DNA from: Dreissena polymorpha | Taxonomy: Eukaryota; Mollusca; Bivalvia; Myida; Dreissenidae | DNA length: 64,000 nt | NCBI RefSeq assembly: GCF_020536995.1 | Contig: NC_068355.1 | Location: 124,473,537-124,537,536 of the forward strand | Direction: 5' to 3' | Shown here: one piece after another, positions 26,251 to 37,005 of the stretch | Position numbering within the stretch: position 1 is the first letter of the stretch | Layout: the number at the start of each line of letters is the position of its first letter | The notes under the pieces: generated by a model | Told to the model about the DNA's origin: nothing | Database searches by the model: none | What the model saw: the letters and a program-made list of their open reading frames with translations, nothing else | Translations under genes and position numbers: made by a program

Positions 26251-27987
26251 ATGAACGCTTTCGACGTTTGGTTGTTGTTAAGTTTTACTGGTGTCGATAT
26301 GGTTATTGGACTTGAACAAGGTAAAGTTCTTTTATAATATGTATGGTTAGGTAATTGGTATACATACCATTCATGGAATAACAACAGGTAAATAAACGTA
26401 AAAATTGATTAAAAATGTTGCTTAACTATTAAATGCTATTCAAATAATTATGCTTGTATTATACTACTTACCTGTATTGATACGTTACTTTGTCCCTTAT
26501 TGTATTTAATTTGATGGTGGGAAATATGCCGGTGTTTACATTTGTTGCATTTTAGCGTGTTTCCGGATCACCGTGTGTATCGTCGATTTTCGAGTTTTTC
26601 TAATTACTTTTACAGTGATCGTTTTCATACCGTTGACGATCGTCTTCCCTCTACAAAGGTTTAATAACATTGTTATTTCAGGCACCGCGCAATCAGATTG
26701 CAACCCGAACACGGGCATTGTGTTCGTACTGGACACATCGTCTGCGCTCGATGCGAAAGTCATCAAACTGCAAGAAGAGTTCGTAGAACTCATTCTGAGA
26801 AATCACCGCGCGCCCCGGGGAGCAGTTCGCGTCTCCGTCGCGCGCTGCGGGAACAACGTCACCATGTTCACGCCCTTCGTCGACCCCTACTACAGCACGG
26901 ACGCCGGGGAGGCGGGCTTCTCAATTGAAAGAGATCTCACAAACTCGTCTGTTCAGGACGCAGCCCTCCATTGTCTTGAGAATGTGCAGCATCACGTAAC
27001 GAGGAACGCTCGCGACGGCACCACAGAGATGGTTGTGCTGCTAAAGGTTGCAATTTACCTATTTGAATTTTCGAATTCCAATCCTTATCAAATTTATAAG
27101 AGACAACTTAAATTAACCCATTGTCGGTATTTTAAGCAGACAGAGACCTATCGACATACCTTTTCTTTCTTATTTAAGCTGAATGGATTTAAACATCAAA
27201 AAGTATTACATGTAGTATGTGCAAAATCATTTGTATATGATGTATATTACCCGGCTATTCTCTACTCAAATTGCAGCCACTCCCACACAAGTTTCCTACT
27301 GCAGTTTCCAATCTAACAAGATGTGCTTGTGAAACACTATGTCCCTACCCATATATTTGATCTTTGACCTCGAAGGATGACCTTGACCTTTCACCACTGA
27401 AAATGTGCAGCTCCATGAGATACACATGCATGCCAAATATCAAGTTGCTATCTTCAATATTGCAAAAGTTATGGCAAATGTTAAAGTTTGACCCAAACGA
27501 ACCAACAAACAGACAGGGCAAAACAATATGTCCCCCAGTATAGACTGGGACATTAAAAATATGTGATTGATGTGTAAGAGAATAGTTGTTCTTACGCCGC
27601 TAACGTATCGAGTCTGTAAATCAGGTTAAACTATTAAGTTGCATAGTTTGCTGGATAATAGTGCAGTATAACCTACAGGGTACCTGGGATTGGTCGGTGG
27701 AGGGTTCATATATGCACGCCACGGCGCTCAGGGACCGGCACGTGGTGCTAGTCGTCATAGCGATAGGCGTGTGGGAGTTCGACGGGCTGTCGGCGTTACG
27801 TCTCCTAGCTACGGGCGATCCGACGTACTTCGTCCTTTCAAAATTTGAGAATCTTAGATTGTTGGCTACGATCTTAACAAAGGGAAGTTGTACGCGTAAG
27901 TTTGAAGCAGAAGCTTCGCAACGTAGTGAGAATCATATCATTCTGTATAATGCTTCAATAGTTAGTTGTGGCCATCTTCACCTATTT

Positions 27988-28024
<37 letters not shown>

Positions 28025-28627
28025 AAATATAAAGTTTCACTACTTAATTTGCATTACTTTTTTGTGGTGGCCATCTTCGCTTATTTCATGTGTGTGTTTT
28101 TTAACATTAAGTACCACTACTTAATTTGCATTACGTTTTTAGTGTTGGCCATCTTCAACTATTTCGTGTGTTTTTTTTTATATATTTAGTATCACTTCTT
28201 AATTTGCATTACGTTTTTTGTTTACGCTATCCGCATTAATCCCTGTCTGGTATTGCAGCTATCACACTGGACCTTACCCTGGAAGGCACACAGCACATCG
28301 CATCAACCACCACGCAAGCCGTCACCCAGGAAGGTTAAGGAAAGCGGGCAAGGAATGTATGCGTTTCTTTACAAATATTCAACATACTTGCATTATGTAT
28401 TATGTGATCAAATTATTGCTATAATACTACTAAGTCATTGCGTACTATTTATTACATTTTTAACATTATTGGCTGGCATTATATTTAAGATCTTATATAT
28501 TCCAGTGTCGTGTATACTGCTGTCCCCAACGGCCATGAACCGTTACGTTGCGGGGTTTGGCTTCATCCGGATAGAGTGTGTCCGACCTGACCTGATTGAC
28601 CTTCTAACATGCAACTGCACGGGTTAG
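26251..28627 (+). CDS. Secreted VWA-domain protein, copy A (five exons)
   Basis: Predicted exons are 26251-26320, 26682-27046, 27679-27895, 28259-28333 and 28506-28627, with intron phases 1, 0, 1, 1, giving 282 residues and a TAG stop. Exon 1 (MNAFDVWLLLSFTGVDMVIG) supplies a hydrophobic leader. Exons 2-3 form one VWA domain: GIVFVLDTSSALDA at its start and VVLVVIAIGVWEFDGLSALR with LATGDPTYFVLSKFENL at its end. The metal site looks degenerate, with DTSSA where DxSxS is usual and no TDG triplet. Exon 4 gives a Thr-rich linker and exon 5 a short Cys-containing tail. Splice sites are mostly GT/AG consensus; the exon 2 donor (GTTGCA) and exon 4 donor (GTTAAG) are weak. VWA domains mediate protein-protein adhesion. 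The ligand is unknown. Exon 2 is markedly GC-richer than its surroundings. Confidence 0.85.
27315..27555 (+). mobile_element. SINE-like insertion in intron 2 of VWA copy A
   Basis: Copy B reads straight through ('ccaatctaaaaatatatgtg') where copy A carries ~240 extra bases beginning 'caagatgtgcttgtgaaaca' and ending near 'agactgggacatt'. The insert contains 'ggatgaccttgacctttcac' and 'cagctccatgagatacacat'. Relatives lie at 59090-59385 and 63888-64000. It is an interspersed repeat that moved after the duplication. Confidence 0.8.
27967..28215 (+). repeat. Three ~85-bp tandem units with (GT)n, intron 3
   Basis: 'ggccatcttcacctatttca' followed by a GT- or T-rich run and 'actacttaatttgcattac' repeats three times. 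The first unit carries a (GT)16-17 microsatellite. The homologous intron in copy B (47210-47440) has three corresponding units without the long GT run. Confidence 0.8.
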
Positions 28628-29744
28628 AGCACGTAACGTTTTGGGACACAGATGTATTTATACGGTGTTTGTTGATTGTTTAAATGTGGAACAACGTGTT
28701 TTACCTTAATATAAAATTGATATGATAATACATTTCTTGAAAGAACGGATTATCTTTTTTCTATGTAGTTGGTTTTAGACAGTTAATTAGTAGAAAAAAT
28801 GTAATTAAATTTTCATTAAATATCTTAACAAAGTGTCTGTGGTTGAGTTTTGCTACAATTCCGGAGTTCCGAAGCGTAGCAATCCAAGATTGCACTTGAC
28901 TTTGATAAACAACAACACTAACCTCTGGGTACAAACACGGCTGCTCCATTGTATGTAACATTGAAAGTCGCATGTTAATAATAACGGTTGTTACGGTATG
29001 TGGTTGTGAGAAAAGTTTAAATGAGTCAGGTTTAACTACAAGCAATGCGCCTGAATGACAGAAATGTTCAGTGGCAAATGAACAAAGATAACGAGAAAAG
29101 GTTATTGAATCTGGAATGATCTGGGAAGTATTTTGCAATCGACTATTACTAAAAGTAGTTTGTATGCCCGTGTACGTGACGTATTTTTGCAAAGTTGACA
29201 AGTTATTTTAAAACTATAATTTTGTGTTGTCTACAAGAAGATTTCCGAATTTCATTACAAAATACCTAAGTTTCAATAAATAATAATCATTTCTAAAAGA
29301 ATTTTTCTAACTTTCATTTAATAATACAATTTGTCTTAGTCAGGTTCTCAAAATAATTTTGTCTTGAAAGATTTCCTAGTTTCAATTAATAATCATTTTT
29401 GTCTAAAATAAGATTTCAACGTTTTATTTATTAATAATCTTTGTCTTCTAGAAGATTTCCAACTTTCATTTACCAGTAATCATTTCCTAAATGAAGATTG
29501 GCAAGTTTCAATTTATAGTATAAGTTAAATAAATGGTAGCTAATGTAAATATATCATAAGTCCACCATGTGTTGACTTTTTTATCAGCAATATTCAACAA
29601 ATAACTCGACAAAAAATATGTACTATGAAAATAATGCACATACATGAAGCACATAAAATATTTTATATTCTAACAATTTCATATACAATAATATACATTT
29701 ACATTTCAGGTTATGTTTTATATAATATTTTAAAATAGAAACAA

Positions 29745-30035
29745 GAGCACCGCATAACGGGTGCCAATGCTCGGCTACGAAAGCTTGTCAGAATTATTTT
29801 TTTTAGAGGTCAGTGACCTTGACCTTTGACCTAGTGACCCAAAATTGGGTGTGGCATGTAGAACTCATCAAGGTGCATCTACATATGAAGTTTCAAAGTT
29901 GTAGGTGGAAGCACTTTGATTTTAGAGCCAATGTTAAGGTTTTAGTACGACGCCTACGGCGGACGGCTGACGGCGGATGACGAGCTGGCTATGACAATAC
30001 CTCGGGTTTTCTCCGAATGAGTCGAGCTAAAAAAT
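29745..30035 (+). repeat. Interspersed repeat 'aagagcaccgcataacgggtg'-type, copy A
   Basis: Runs from 'caagagcaccgcataacgg' through 'ttgacctagtgaccc' style phrases and a GGCGGACGGCTGACGGCGGATGACG-like run, cut here into 'ggcggacggctgacggcg', to 'ccgaatgagtcgagctaaaa'. It is shared by both duplicated blocks (also 49680-49970), so it was inserted before duplication. Confidence 0.75.
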
Positions 30036-30179
30036 ACGTACATTTATTAATATAAGTTCTTTACGTGATGATAAATTTGGTAACAAATTAACAAACTTCG
30101 CAAACAAACGTTTGGTACAAAAAATATGTTTATATGACCTTCTTTTAACTGACAAAATATAATATAATTCAGCGAAATT

Positions 30180-31700
30180 ACGAGGATATGGAAGTACCTG
30201 TTGTAAGACTGGAAATCGGGGAGATGTATCGCAACTGCCATAAAGACGTTATGAAGTTCAGGATTAGACGCGTATCCGTAATCTTAGATCTGGTGCCACC
30301 GAATGTCTTGAAAACCAGTAATGATGGGATCGTTCCGCCATTCCGCAAGCTAAATCATACAAACTAATAATTTATTTATTTTTAAACGGGCCGAAATTTA
30401 TCGACGTCCAAACTTGAGGCCTACTTGTTTGTAACTGGTTTAAAATTACAAAACGATATACTGCGCCTCTACCTTTCTCAGTACGTCGTACGGTAGTAGT
30501 AATTATTGATGAAATATTAGTATGTCTTTTGATGAAATAATATTCATGACATGATTATTTCTTTAAAGTTATTCAAATCTTAAACATGATTTCAACGTTG
30601 ATATATGCTTTGAATATACATTTTATTTTAATTAACCCATTAACTACCAAATACAAACTCTGAATTTATGTTTGTTTTCCTAAGTTCTATGCCCAAGGAT
30701 TTGAGTAAGAAAACGATTGGATTATGCAACCATGCGCTATTATTTACCAAAATAAAAAAAGCAAAAATCAAGTGAAACCATCCATTAATTGACTAGTTGC
30801 ATTAACCGGATTTCAGCCATCACTTATTTCTCAAAAGTCACTGGTTGATCTACAAATGTTAGACGTGGTATCAAAAGAGTAAAAAACAGTTAATGCGTCT
30901 ATTTCACAAGTTTACAAAAATACCGGTTCTATCACAGAAATCGAGTTTAATTGCAAACATGAACGGCAATATCAATTTATATAAATGATAGGACCATAAT
31001 ACCACAGTGAACGTCATTAGGATACGCAGGTTGAACGCATTTACGAACTTCTGTACAATATCGCTCAGTAGATGGCCATATTCATAATTGCGCTCCATAA
31101 CCGGATTGGCCGTTTTATTTGGACCACTCCAAAGAGAGGCGCATCATTGTGATGGTATTATACGATAGGTGGGGCGCACATTTGCATGGTGTCCTTGAAA
31201 GTCTAAAGTGGTAAATACCAGACCGATAACCGCATAAGCTGCTTGTGCAGGTAATTCTCATAGAGTCTGGATACTGCGGAGTACTTTTAGTTGTTCAGTT
31301 GGCATGTCCAATAATATCTGGTAAATATATATATATATACATTATACTATATACAAGTACGCACCAGTCATGATCAACCACTGTGTGTTTTCAACACATG
31401 ATATTGTGTAGATTAATATTGATGGTTCATTTCTTGAAAGCGCTTATGCAAGTACTGTTGGTAGAAAATAGTTTTTTTTCCATTTTATTAACCAAAACCA
31501 GAAATGTTGTAACATCAATCAAATACATAGCAAATTGGACCTTCCAATATAGTTATAGAGTTATAATCATGCATTGTTCCACAGGGTAAATTAGAAATTG
31601 CGCGGCAGAGGCCGACGCGTATCCTCACGCCGCATGTTTGACCCAGGGGCGCCCCAGGGTTGGTAATGGGGCTATGCATAGTTGAGATTGACCATTTTGT
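30180..31700. other. Non-coding stretch with two GC-richer patches
   Basis: GC-richer patches at 30180-30355 and 31060-31310 stand out from the AT-rich background. Neither gives a protein I recognise. The minus-strand 64-codon frame at 30904-31098 (MERNYEYGHLLSDIVQKF...) has no known motif. At 31590-31660 a phrase 'ggccgacgcgtatcctcacg' leads into the next repeat. Confidence 0.45.
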
Positions 31701-32690
31701 AATAAATGATGTTCAGTATAAATTTGAAGTGAATATGTGTAGAAATGAAGAAGTTAATGTAAAAAAAACTAAAAATATTAAAGCAATTTCTGAAGGGACA
31801 CATATGTTATGAGCTTTTTATGAATCGCGATCACAGATTTCGAAACCTGAACGCGGACCCCAAGTCCAAAAATTTCATGCGCATGGAAAGGTGTTGTCAA
31901 GATACACATGCGTACCAAATATGAAAACAATATCTGGAAGGGACACAGTAGGTATGAGCCTTTTTCGAATCGCGGTCACATATTTCGAAAACTGAACGCT
32001 GACCTCCAGTTCAAGTTCAAGGTCACAAGGGTCAAAAAAATGTATGCTAATGAAAAGGTGTTGTCCAGATACACATGCATACCAAATATGAAAACAATAT
32101 CTGAAAGGACACAGTTGTTATGAGCCTTTTTCGAATCGCGGTCGCAGATTTCGAAACCTTAATGCCGACCTCAAGGTAAATGTCAAGGTCACAGGGGTAC
32201 ACAATTTTATGCGCATGGAAAGGTGTTGTCAAGATACACATGCATACTAAATATGAAAGCAATATCAGAACTGGCACAGTAGTTATAAGCCTTTTTCGAA
32301 TCGTGGTCGCCGATTTCGAAACCTGAAAGCTGACCTCAAGTTCAAGGTCAAGGTCACCGTGGCAAAAAATTGTATGCGCATGGAAAGGTCTTGTCTAGAA
32401 ACACATGCATACTAAATATTAATGCAAAAAGGGACACAGTAGTTATGAGCCTTTTTCGAATCCCGGATGCAAAAAAAAATCTCTAACGCGGCCCAACCCC
32501 AACCCCCATAACTTTTGACCCAGGGGTCAGATCAAATTTCCATCACTGTCACCGCCGCACATATGCTCATAGCTACCATGCGTGTAAGTTTCAAGGCTCT
32601 AGTGCTAATACGGGAGGAGGAGATAGTGGCCAGGACGGACGGACAGACGGACGGACGGACAGACGGACGGACGACGGAAATCACCACATA
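31700..32690 (+). repeat. Tandem array of ~163-bp units with GACGGACGG tail
   Basis: 'atgagcctttttcgaatcgc' or close variants recur near 31811, 31956, 32122, 32287 and 32447, giving about four and a half units of ~163 bp. Each contains 'acacatgcataccaaatatg' and 'tcaaggtcaaggtcac' variants. The array ends in 'gacggacggacagacggacg' runs at 32633-32677. No protein is encoded. Confidence 0.85.
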
Positions 32691-32699
32691 ATCCACACT

Positions 32700-33237
32700 T
32701 TTCTCCGAATTTATTCAATCGTTTCGCGTCGCACGACGCTTTATAATTTTCAGATTTTCAAATCGTCAAAAGATGCATATAATGGATATTGAAGAGCATG
32801 GTAAATGGTCAGTATTACTATTTCCTCAAAAATATCATAACAAAAACGAAAATTTGCGAATCAGAAACAACTTTTTTTAATTTTGTCAATTTACCAAAAC
32901 GCTGGACGGCCCCTTTAAAATAATAACCAAGTTAATTTCTGGGATTTAATAAGGAATAGGATCACATAAAAACACAAACGTCCGCTATGTATTTAAATAA
33001 TTTTCGGCATGTATGTTTCTATTAAAAGATTTGATAAAAAGAAACATCAAATCGGAACGGGGTATACCCAAAGAACATGTTTATATCGTCATGGCATCTA
33101 TTTCCGCGATGCACGCGAACAGTTCTTATGCTAGATTGTTTCATGCAACATTTTCGGAGAATGTGGATAAAGTAATTTTAAGTTTTTTTCATTAAAATAT
33201 AACAAATTCATGAAAGTGTTTTGTCCACTCTAGCGAA
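32700..33237. other. AT-rich spacer left of the transposon
   Basis: Nothing recognised. A 60-codon frame at 33013-33195 has no known motif. The base triplet GAA at 33235-33237 abuts the transposon. Confidence 0.5.
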
Positions 33238-33356
33238 TAGTCCAGGACCGATATTCGATTTTTGTACCGAACCTCAAACAAATTGCAACAGAAAATGTTT
33301 TTAGTGATTTGGACTCTTGCATATGCTATCTATTAATACGTATAAAAAATCGCCAT
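33238..33356 (+). repeat. Left terminal inverted repeat of the Academ-like element
   Basis: Shares with the other end the outermost TAGTCCAGGAC, the 20-base block CCTCAAACAAATTGCAACAG (33272-33291), and AAAAAATCGCCAT (33344-33356), with diverged spacers and a ~10-base length difference. Confidence 0.9.
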
Positions 33357-33413
33357 TGATAGGTCAAGAGCAAAAAGTAGTTTTTCGCCTCTAAAATATG
33401 ACATTTTTAGAGT

Positions 33414-33419
33414 TTTATT
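33414..33419 (-). other. Candidate polyadenylation signal of the transposon gene
   Basis: AATAAA on the minus strand about 215 bases past the stop codon and still inside the element. Confidence 0.5.
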
Positions 33420-33633
33420 TTAGAAATAACAATTAATATTATGAACACGGTTCTTTACATATTTGTCGATGTTGTATGTTCCTCGCGATGCAAACTTGTG
33501 ACACTGCATTTGCATGTTTAGGGTAATACATATGTAATAAACATAAATGAATTTAGTGATATGACTTTGACCTTGAGAATTTGACCTTGGGCAAACCCGC
33601 GGACTGTTAACCAAATATAGTACATTGTTCACT

Positions 33634-36600
33634 TTATACATCGGTATCAGATACGTCCAGTTCATTTTGCAAACTATTCGAGCAACTCGATCCTTTGCAT
33701 TCTTTACACGCTATGGAGCACTCAAGTCCATGTTTTCTGCACGAACACCGCTTACTGTCACAGTTCGTTTTGCACTTGCATCTGATGATTGCCATGAGTT
33801 CTGATGGTGCGGGCGGCATGTCTGTTCTGACTGGAACAAAGAGCCCATTATCCAGCTTCCATCCCCAGCAACATGGATCTTGTTTTGACTCTCCTATCCA
33901 ATCTCCTATTTGAAGACGGGCGCGAAGACAGTGAAACTTTGCAGAAGCAGATGTAGGTGGTAAGGTATGGATTTCCACAGTTTTGCGGTTGTTGATGGCC
34001 TTTTCCGTGAAAAGTCGTAGGCGTAGGCTGTTTAAATTATCAACGCTTGACCCGCCATATAGTGCTACTATAATTCTCTCACCTACGCACGTCACCTGTT
34101 CTTGATGAATGCATTCCTGGAAGTGGCTTATGTCATTCTGTAACATTTCACATGATCTCACTTTTTTCAACGCGGCCCCTTTGCCAATTCCAAAAATTCG
34201 CGAAGTTGTATCACACCCTGTTAAGGCATGCACAGCTGGAAGTAAATTACAGATGCGTTTACCCAGAACAGTTTTGGTTTTTCTTACACTCCAAACCTTA
34301 ACTTTTCGTGTTAGACCAACGTGTCTGTCAGACCGGAAGACTATGTCATTGTCCACTAGCACTGCATGGTAGCACAGGAGCACCAATAAGTCTGTGTCTT
34401 CACCAATCAGTGTCGCTTTCTTTCTGGTAGCCCATTCGACAGCTGTTTTGACAATAGTAACATCTGCATCAGCTGCAGCATGTACTACCTCACATCCAAT
34501 GGTTTGAAGACTGGCACCAAGAAGATTGATGAAGTTCTGTTTGTTAACAGAGTTGGCTAAAAAATGGTCCTTCTTTGATCGGAAAGGAGTGTCTTCCGTA
34601 AACAGAATAGTCGTCCCCATAATACCTTTACTCCGACGTTGATGCGTGAAGTCCTTTGTAGACGGTCCGTCCATGTAGCCGTCGAAAACAATTGATGGGA
34701 AGCCATACCGCTTGCGTACATAATCCACATATAGTTGGCAGATACCCTTGAATGTATAGCCTCTAGGCCACGGTATTTTATGAAGAAGGGATCCTCCATC
34801 AAGTATGTATACCATATTCTCCGATTCAGGATTAGCAGCACAGTCACCCAAGCACCATATAGCGTCTGCAAGTGTGGCCTTTTGGGCTTCTCTCATGCAT
34901 CCAGTGTTGTCAAATAATGATGCCGGAACTGGGCACAATTCATGATTGAAGACATTACCCATATCGTCTGCTTGACTCGTTGCCGCTACTAACAGACGTT
35001 GGAATAGAAGTTGTGGGCTTACAGGTACAATTTGGTTTCCAGCTTGCAACACAGAATGCGTTTTTAATGTCACCACTTGTCGACCTTTCTTAAACGAAAC
35101 ATCCATCACATTCTGACCCCTGAGTTCATTAATTATGGCGCTACCAATTTCATGCGCTTGATGGGCATTCACATCATCTGTTGACGTAACCCCAGTTTCA
35201 ATGTTTCTTAAGGAATTCACTGCTGCAAATGGCTTTCGTTCATCCAAGAATGTCAAAATTGTATTCCGATCTTTCGTGTCGCGTTCTTGTCTAGTTTTGG
35301 AACACTCTTTATGTTGCTCACTTGTTATATATTCCGTATCAGTTAACGCTTGCATCGACGAGTTTACTGCTGCACATACGGGCATTGAAAGTAACCACTG
35401 AGCTCTTTGAATTTCCGTCATTCCCTTTCCTCTTGTCATACCACCAGTAGATTTTAGAGTCCTCATCAGAGTCTGCTCGATTGTCAAATCAGTAGCCAAC
35501 CCAGCCCAGTAGCGATCACTCCGTCGTATCACATGGAAACCATTCATGAACTTTTCATAAATTACTGGGTGCGTTTCCTGTAGCTCATTCATTTGTTGAA
35601 GGTAGAGGTATGCTGACTTAACATACAAATTATGCCCTGATGCGGCCAGATAAGGAAGCATACGTTCAATTGACTGAAGGTGCAAGTCCCAATTACCCGT
35701 TCTCTCTGCTTTAATGAATTGCCTGAGTATTTCAATCATCTTAATGTATTGGATCCACAAAGCTGATGTCGGGTATGATTTTAGTTCCAGTATTTTCGAG
35801 TCTAGCTTCATTTTGACATTTTGAAAAACTTCGTTTTTTTTCAGACTAGCAGGTGCTATTTCTTTGTTGATTGACTTGTCGTACAGAACTGATATTGTCT
35901 CGAGTTCCTTGAGGTCACTTTGAGTGTCTATGGCCTCTGAGCGATATCCAGGTAGGTCTTCTTGTGCTACATCAACTGACTCGGAAACTTTTTCTACAGA
36001 TGTCTGATTGTTCTCTATCGGTAATGGTATCCCATATATGTCCGAGGTAAGCATCATAACGAGCGCCGAATAAACCAACAGATGCCCACGCACAGCCCTC
36101 GAAACCGCCTTTCCGCTCATCATATGTTCTACCGCGTTTGATGCGTAAACAGTTTCTAATGCATCTTGTAATCCGGTTGCTTGCATAAGATGGCCTACAC
36201 TTCCGAGAAAACTCATTTGAAGGTGAAACCCTCCTAGTATGAGCACAACATCTTTTAATGGACTGTCCTTATTCTCGCTTTGTAAAATGGATGTTGCTTT
36301 CCAATAAAGAGGTTGATCGAATGTGACAACCGGCGTAGTTCGGTATTTTTTAGCCTCTGCAGACACGAAATATAATGTTGAGTAAATACAGGACAAATCA
36401 CTTGGGTTTAGGTCGATCATAGGTAGGAACTTGATAGAAGATCTGCCGGGGAAATACCCTTCTTCTACGGCTTGCATAAATCCTGTCCATCCAGGGGTTA
36501 TGGACTTGAGTGGCCGGACAACTTCTAACAAGATATCCTGGCAGTCTGTTGGGTCCTCTACATTTCTAACTTTTAAACTTTTCAGAAGTAAACTTGGGAG

Positions 36601-37005
36601 TTCTAATGGAGCCTTGTAAATCTTTATATTGATCGTGCCCGAAGAAACAAGGTCTTCATTAGAAACATGAATGCGTGGTATAGGCATTTCTTCTTTGACA
36701 CCAGGGGTAACGGCGGCAATGATCCCCATACCATGAAATGTGTCATGTCCATCCAACGTTCTAACATTGTGATCAACGTTGTCGGCAGCAAACTGAATGA
36801 AATTTGATGGCATCACTCCTGAAATCTGAGTTCCATTTTGAACAGCGGCACTTGACTCAAATTTCATGACTTCTTTATACGAGGTACAGAAACCCAATTT
36901 GTTCAAAACATCAATTAAAAAACGCGACGAATACTGATTGTGCAATTGCACGGCAAGACCAAGTTGCAATGGAGGAAGTGTCATTCGCGGTCTGACAGAT
37001 TGCAC
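33634..37005 (-). CDS. Academ-like transposase core, XPG nuclease and CXC finger (1123 codons)
   Basis: The first ~310 residues hold the transposase-like core: QFAADNVDHN (D75, D78), VTFDQPLYWKA (D230) and LILGGFHLQMSFLGSVGH (~255-272). I infer that D75 or D78 and D230 are catalytic acids. From ~732 an XPG/FEN-type nuclease follows: YILDGGSLL (D736), IVFDGY (D775), AADADV (D846, D848), IGEDTDLLVL (E869-D872) and a helix-hairpin-like LTGCDTTSRIFGIGKG (~929-943). A TSO1-like CXC finger, RCKCKTNCDSKRCSC and HGLECSIACKECKGSSC, spans ~1075-1110. The annotated ATG is only the first Met in this frame: conserved-looking sequence continues upstream in the other frame, with which it overlaps by 25 bases (36981-37005), so the true N-terminus is in the neighbouring frame. 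Homologues are often labelled uncharacterised or tesmin/TSO1-like proteins. Confidence 0.85.
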   Translation of the reverse strand: MQSVRPRMTLPPLQLGLAVQLHNQYSSRFLIDVLNKLGFCTSYKEVMKFESSAAVQNGTQISGVMPSNFIQFAADNVDHNVRTLDGHDTFHGMGIIAAVTPGVKEEMPIPRIHVSNEDLVSSGTINIKIYKAPLELPSLLLKSLKVRNVEDPTDCQDILLEVVRPLKSITPGWTGFMQAVEEGYFPGRSSIKFLPMIDLNPSDLSCIYSTLYFVSAEAKKYRTTPVVTFDQPLYWKATSILQSENKDSPLKDVVLILGGFHLQMSFLGSVGHLMQATGLQDALETVYASNAVEHMMSGKAVSRAVRGHLLVYSALVMMLTSDIYGIPLPIENNQTSVEKVSESVDVAQEDLPGYRSEAIDTQSDLKELETISVLYDKSINKEIAPASLKKNEVFQNVKMKLDSKILELKSYPTSALWIQYIKMIEILRQFIKAERTGNWDLHLQSIERMLPYLAASGHNLYVKSAYLYLQQMNELQETHPVIYEKFMNGFHVIRRSDRYWAGLATDLTIEQTLMRTLKSTGGMTRGKGMTEIQRAQWLLSMPVCAAVNSSMQALTDTEYITSEQHKECSKTRQERDTKDRNTILTFLDERKPFAAVNSLRNIETGVTSTDDVNAHQAHEIGSAIINELRGQNVMDVSFKKGRQVVTLKTHSVLQAGNQIVPVSPQLLFQRLLVAATSQADDMGNVFNHELCPVPASLFDNTGCMREAQKATLADAIWCLGDCAANPESENMVYILDGGSLLHKIPWPRGYTFKGICQLYVDYVRKRYGFPSIVFDGYMDGPSTKDFTHQRRSKGIMGTTILFTEDTPFRSKKDHFLANSVNKQNFINLLGASLQTIGCEVVHAAADADVTIVKTAVEWATRKKATLIGEDTDLLVLLCYHAVLVDNDIVFRSDRHVGLTRKVKVWSVRKTKTVLGKRICNLLPAVHALTGCDTTSRIFGIGKGAALKKVRSCEMLQNDISHFQECIHQEQVTCVGERIIVALYGGSSVDNLNSLRLRLFTEKAINNRKTVEIHTLPPTSASAKFHCLRARLQIGDWIGESKQDPCCWGWKLDNGLFVPVRTDMPPAPSELMAIIRCKCKTNCDSKRCSCRKHGLECSIACKECKGSSCSNSLQNELDVSDTDV

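Larger units (their letters stand above)
25872..30176 (+). repeat. Segmental duplication, copy A
   Basis: This 4.3-kb block is directly repeated at about 45366-50095, 19.5 kb downstream. Identity by eye is over 90% in exons, introns and 3' flank. Homology starts near 'gattcagtcgcattgaacac' and ends near 'ataatataattcagc'. It contains one VWA gene, an intronic repeat insertion absent from copy B (27315-27555), and a shared interspersed repeat at 29745-30035. It lacks the 662-bp MITE found in copy B. Confidence 0.9.

Noticed and set aside
26536-26793. Minus-strand frames opposite VWA exon 2 (85 codons here, 104 codons in copy B)
   Set aside because: They overlap the conserved VWA exon on the opposite strand, and their residues are explained by the complement of a GC-rich coding exon.
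26573-27316. Single 247-codon gene read straight through 26573-27316
   Set aside because: The ends are intronic: it starts before the exon 2 acceptor and runs past the donor at 27046. The five-exon model agrees exactly with the duplicate copy.
34557-34871. 104-codon minus frame and several plus-strand frames within the Academ-like gene
   Set aside because: Shadows of the 1123-codon frame in other registers.
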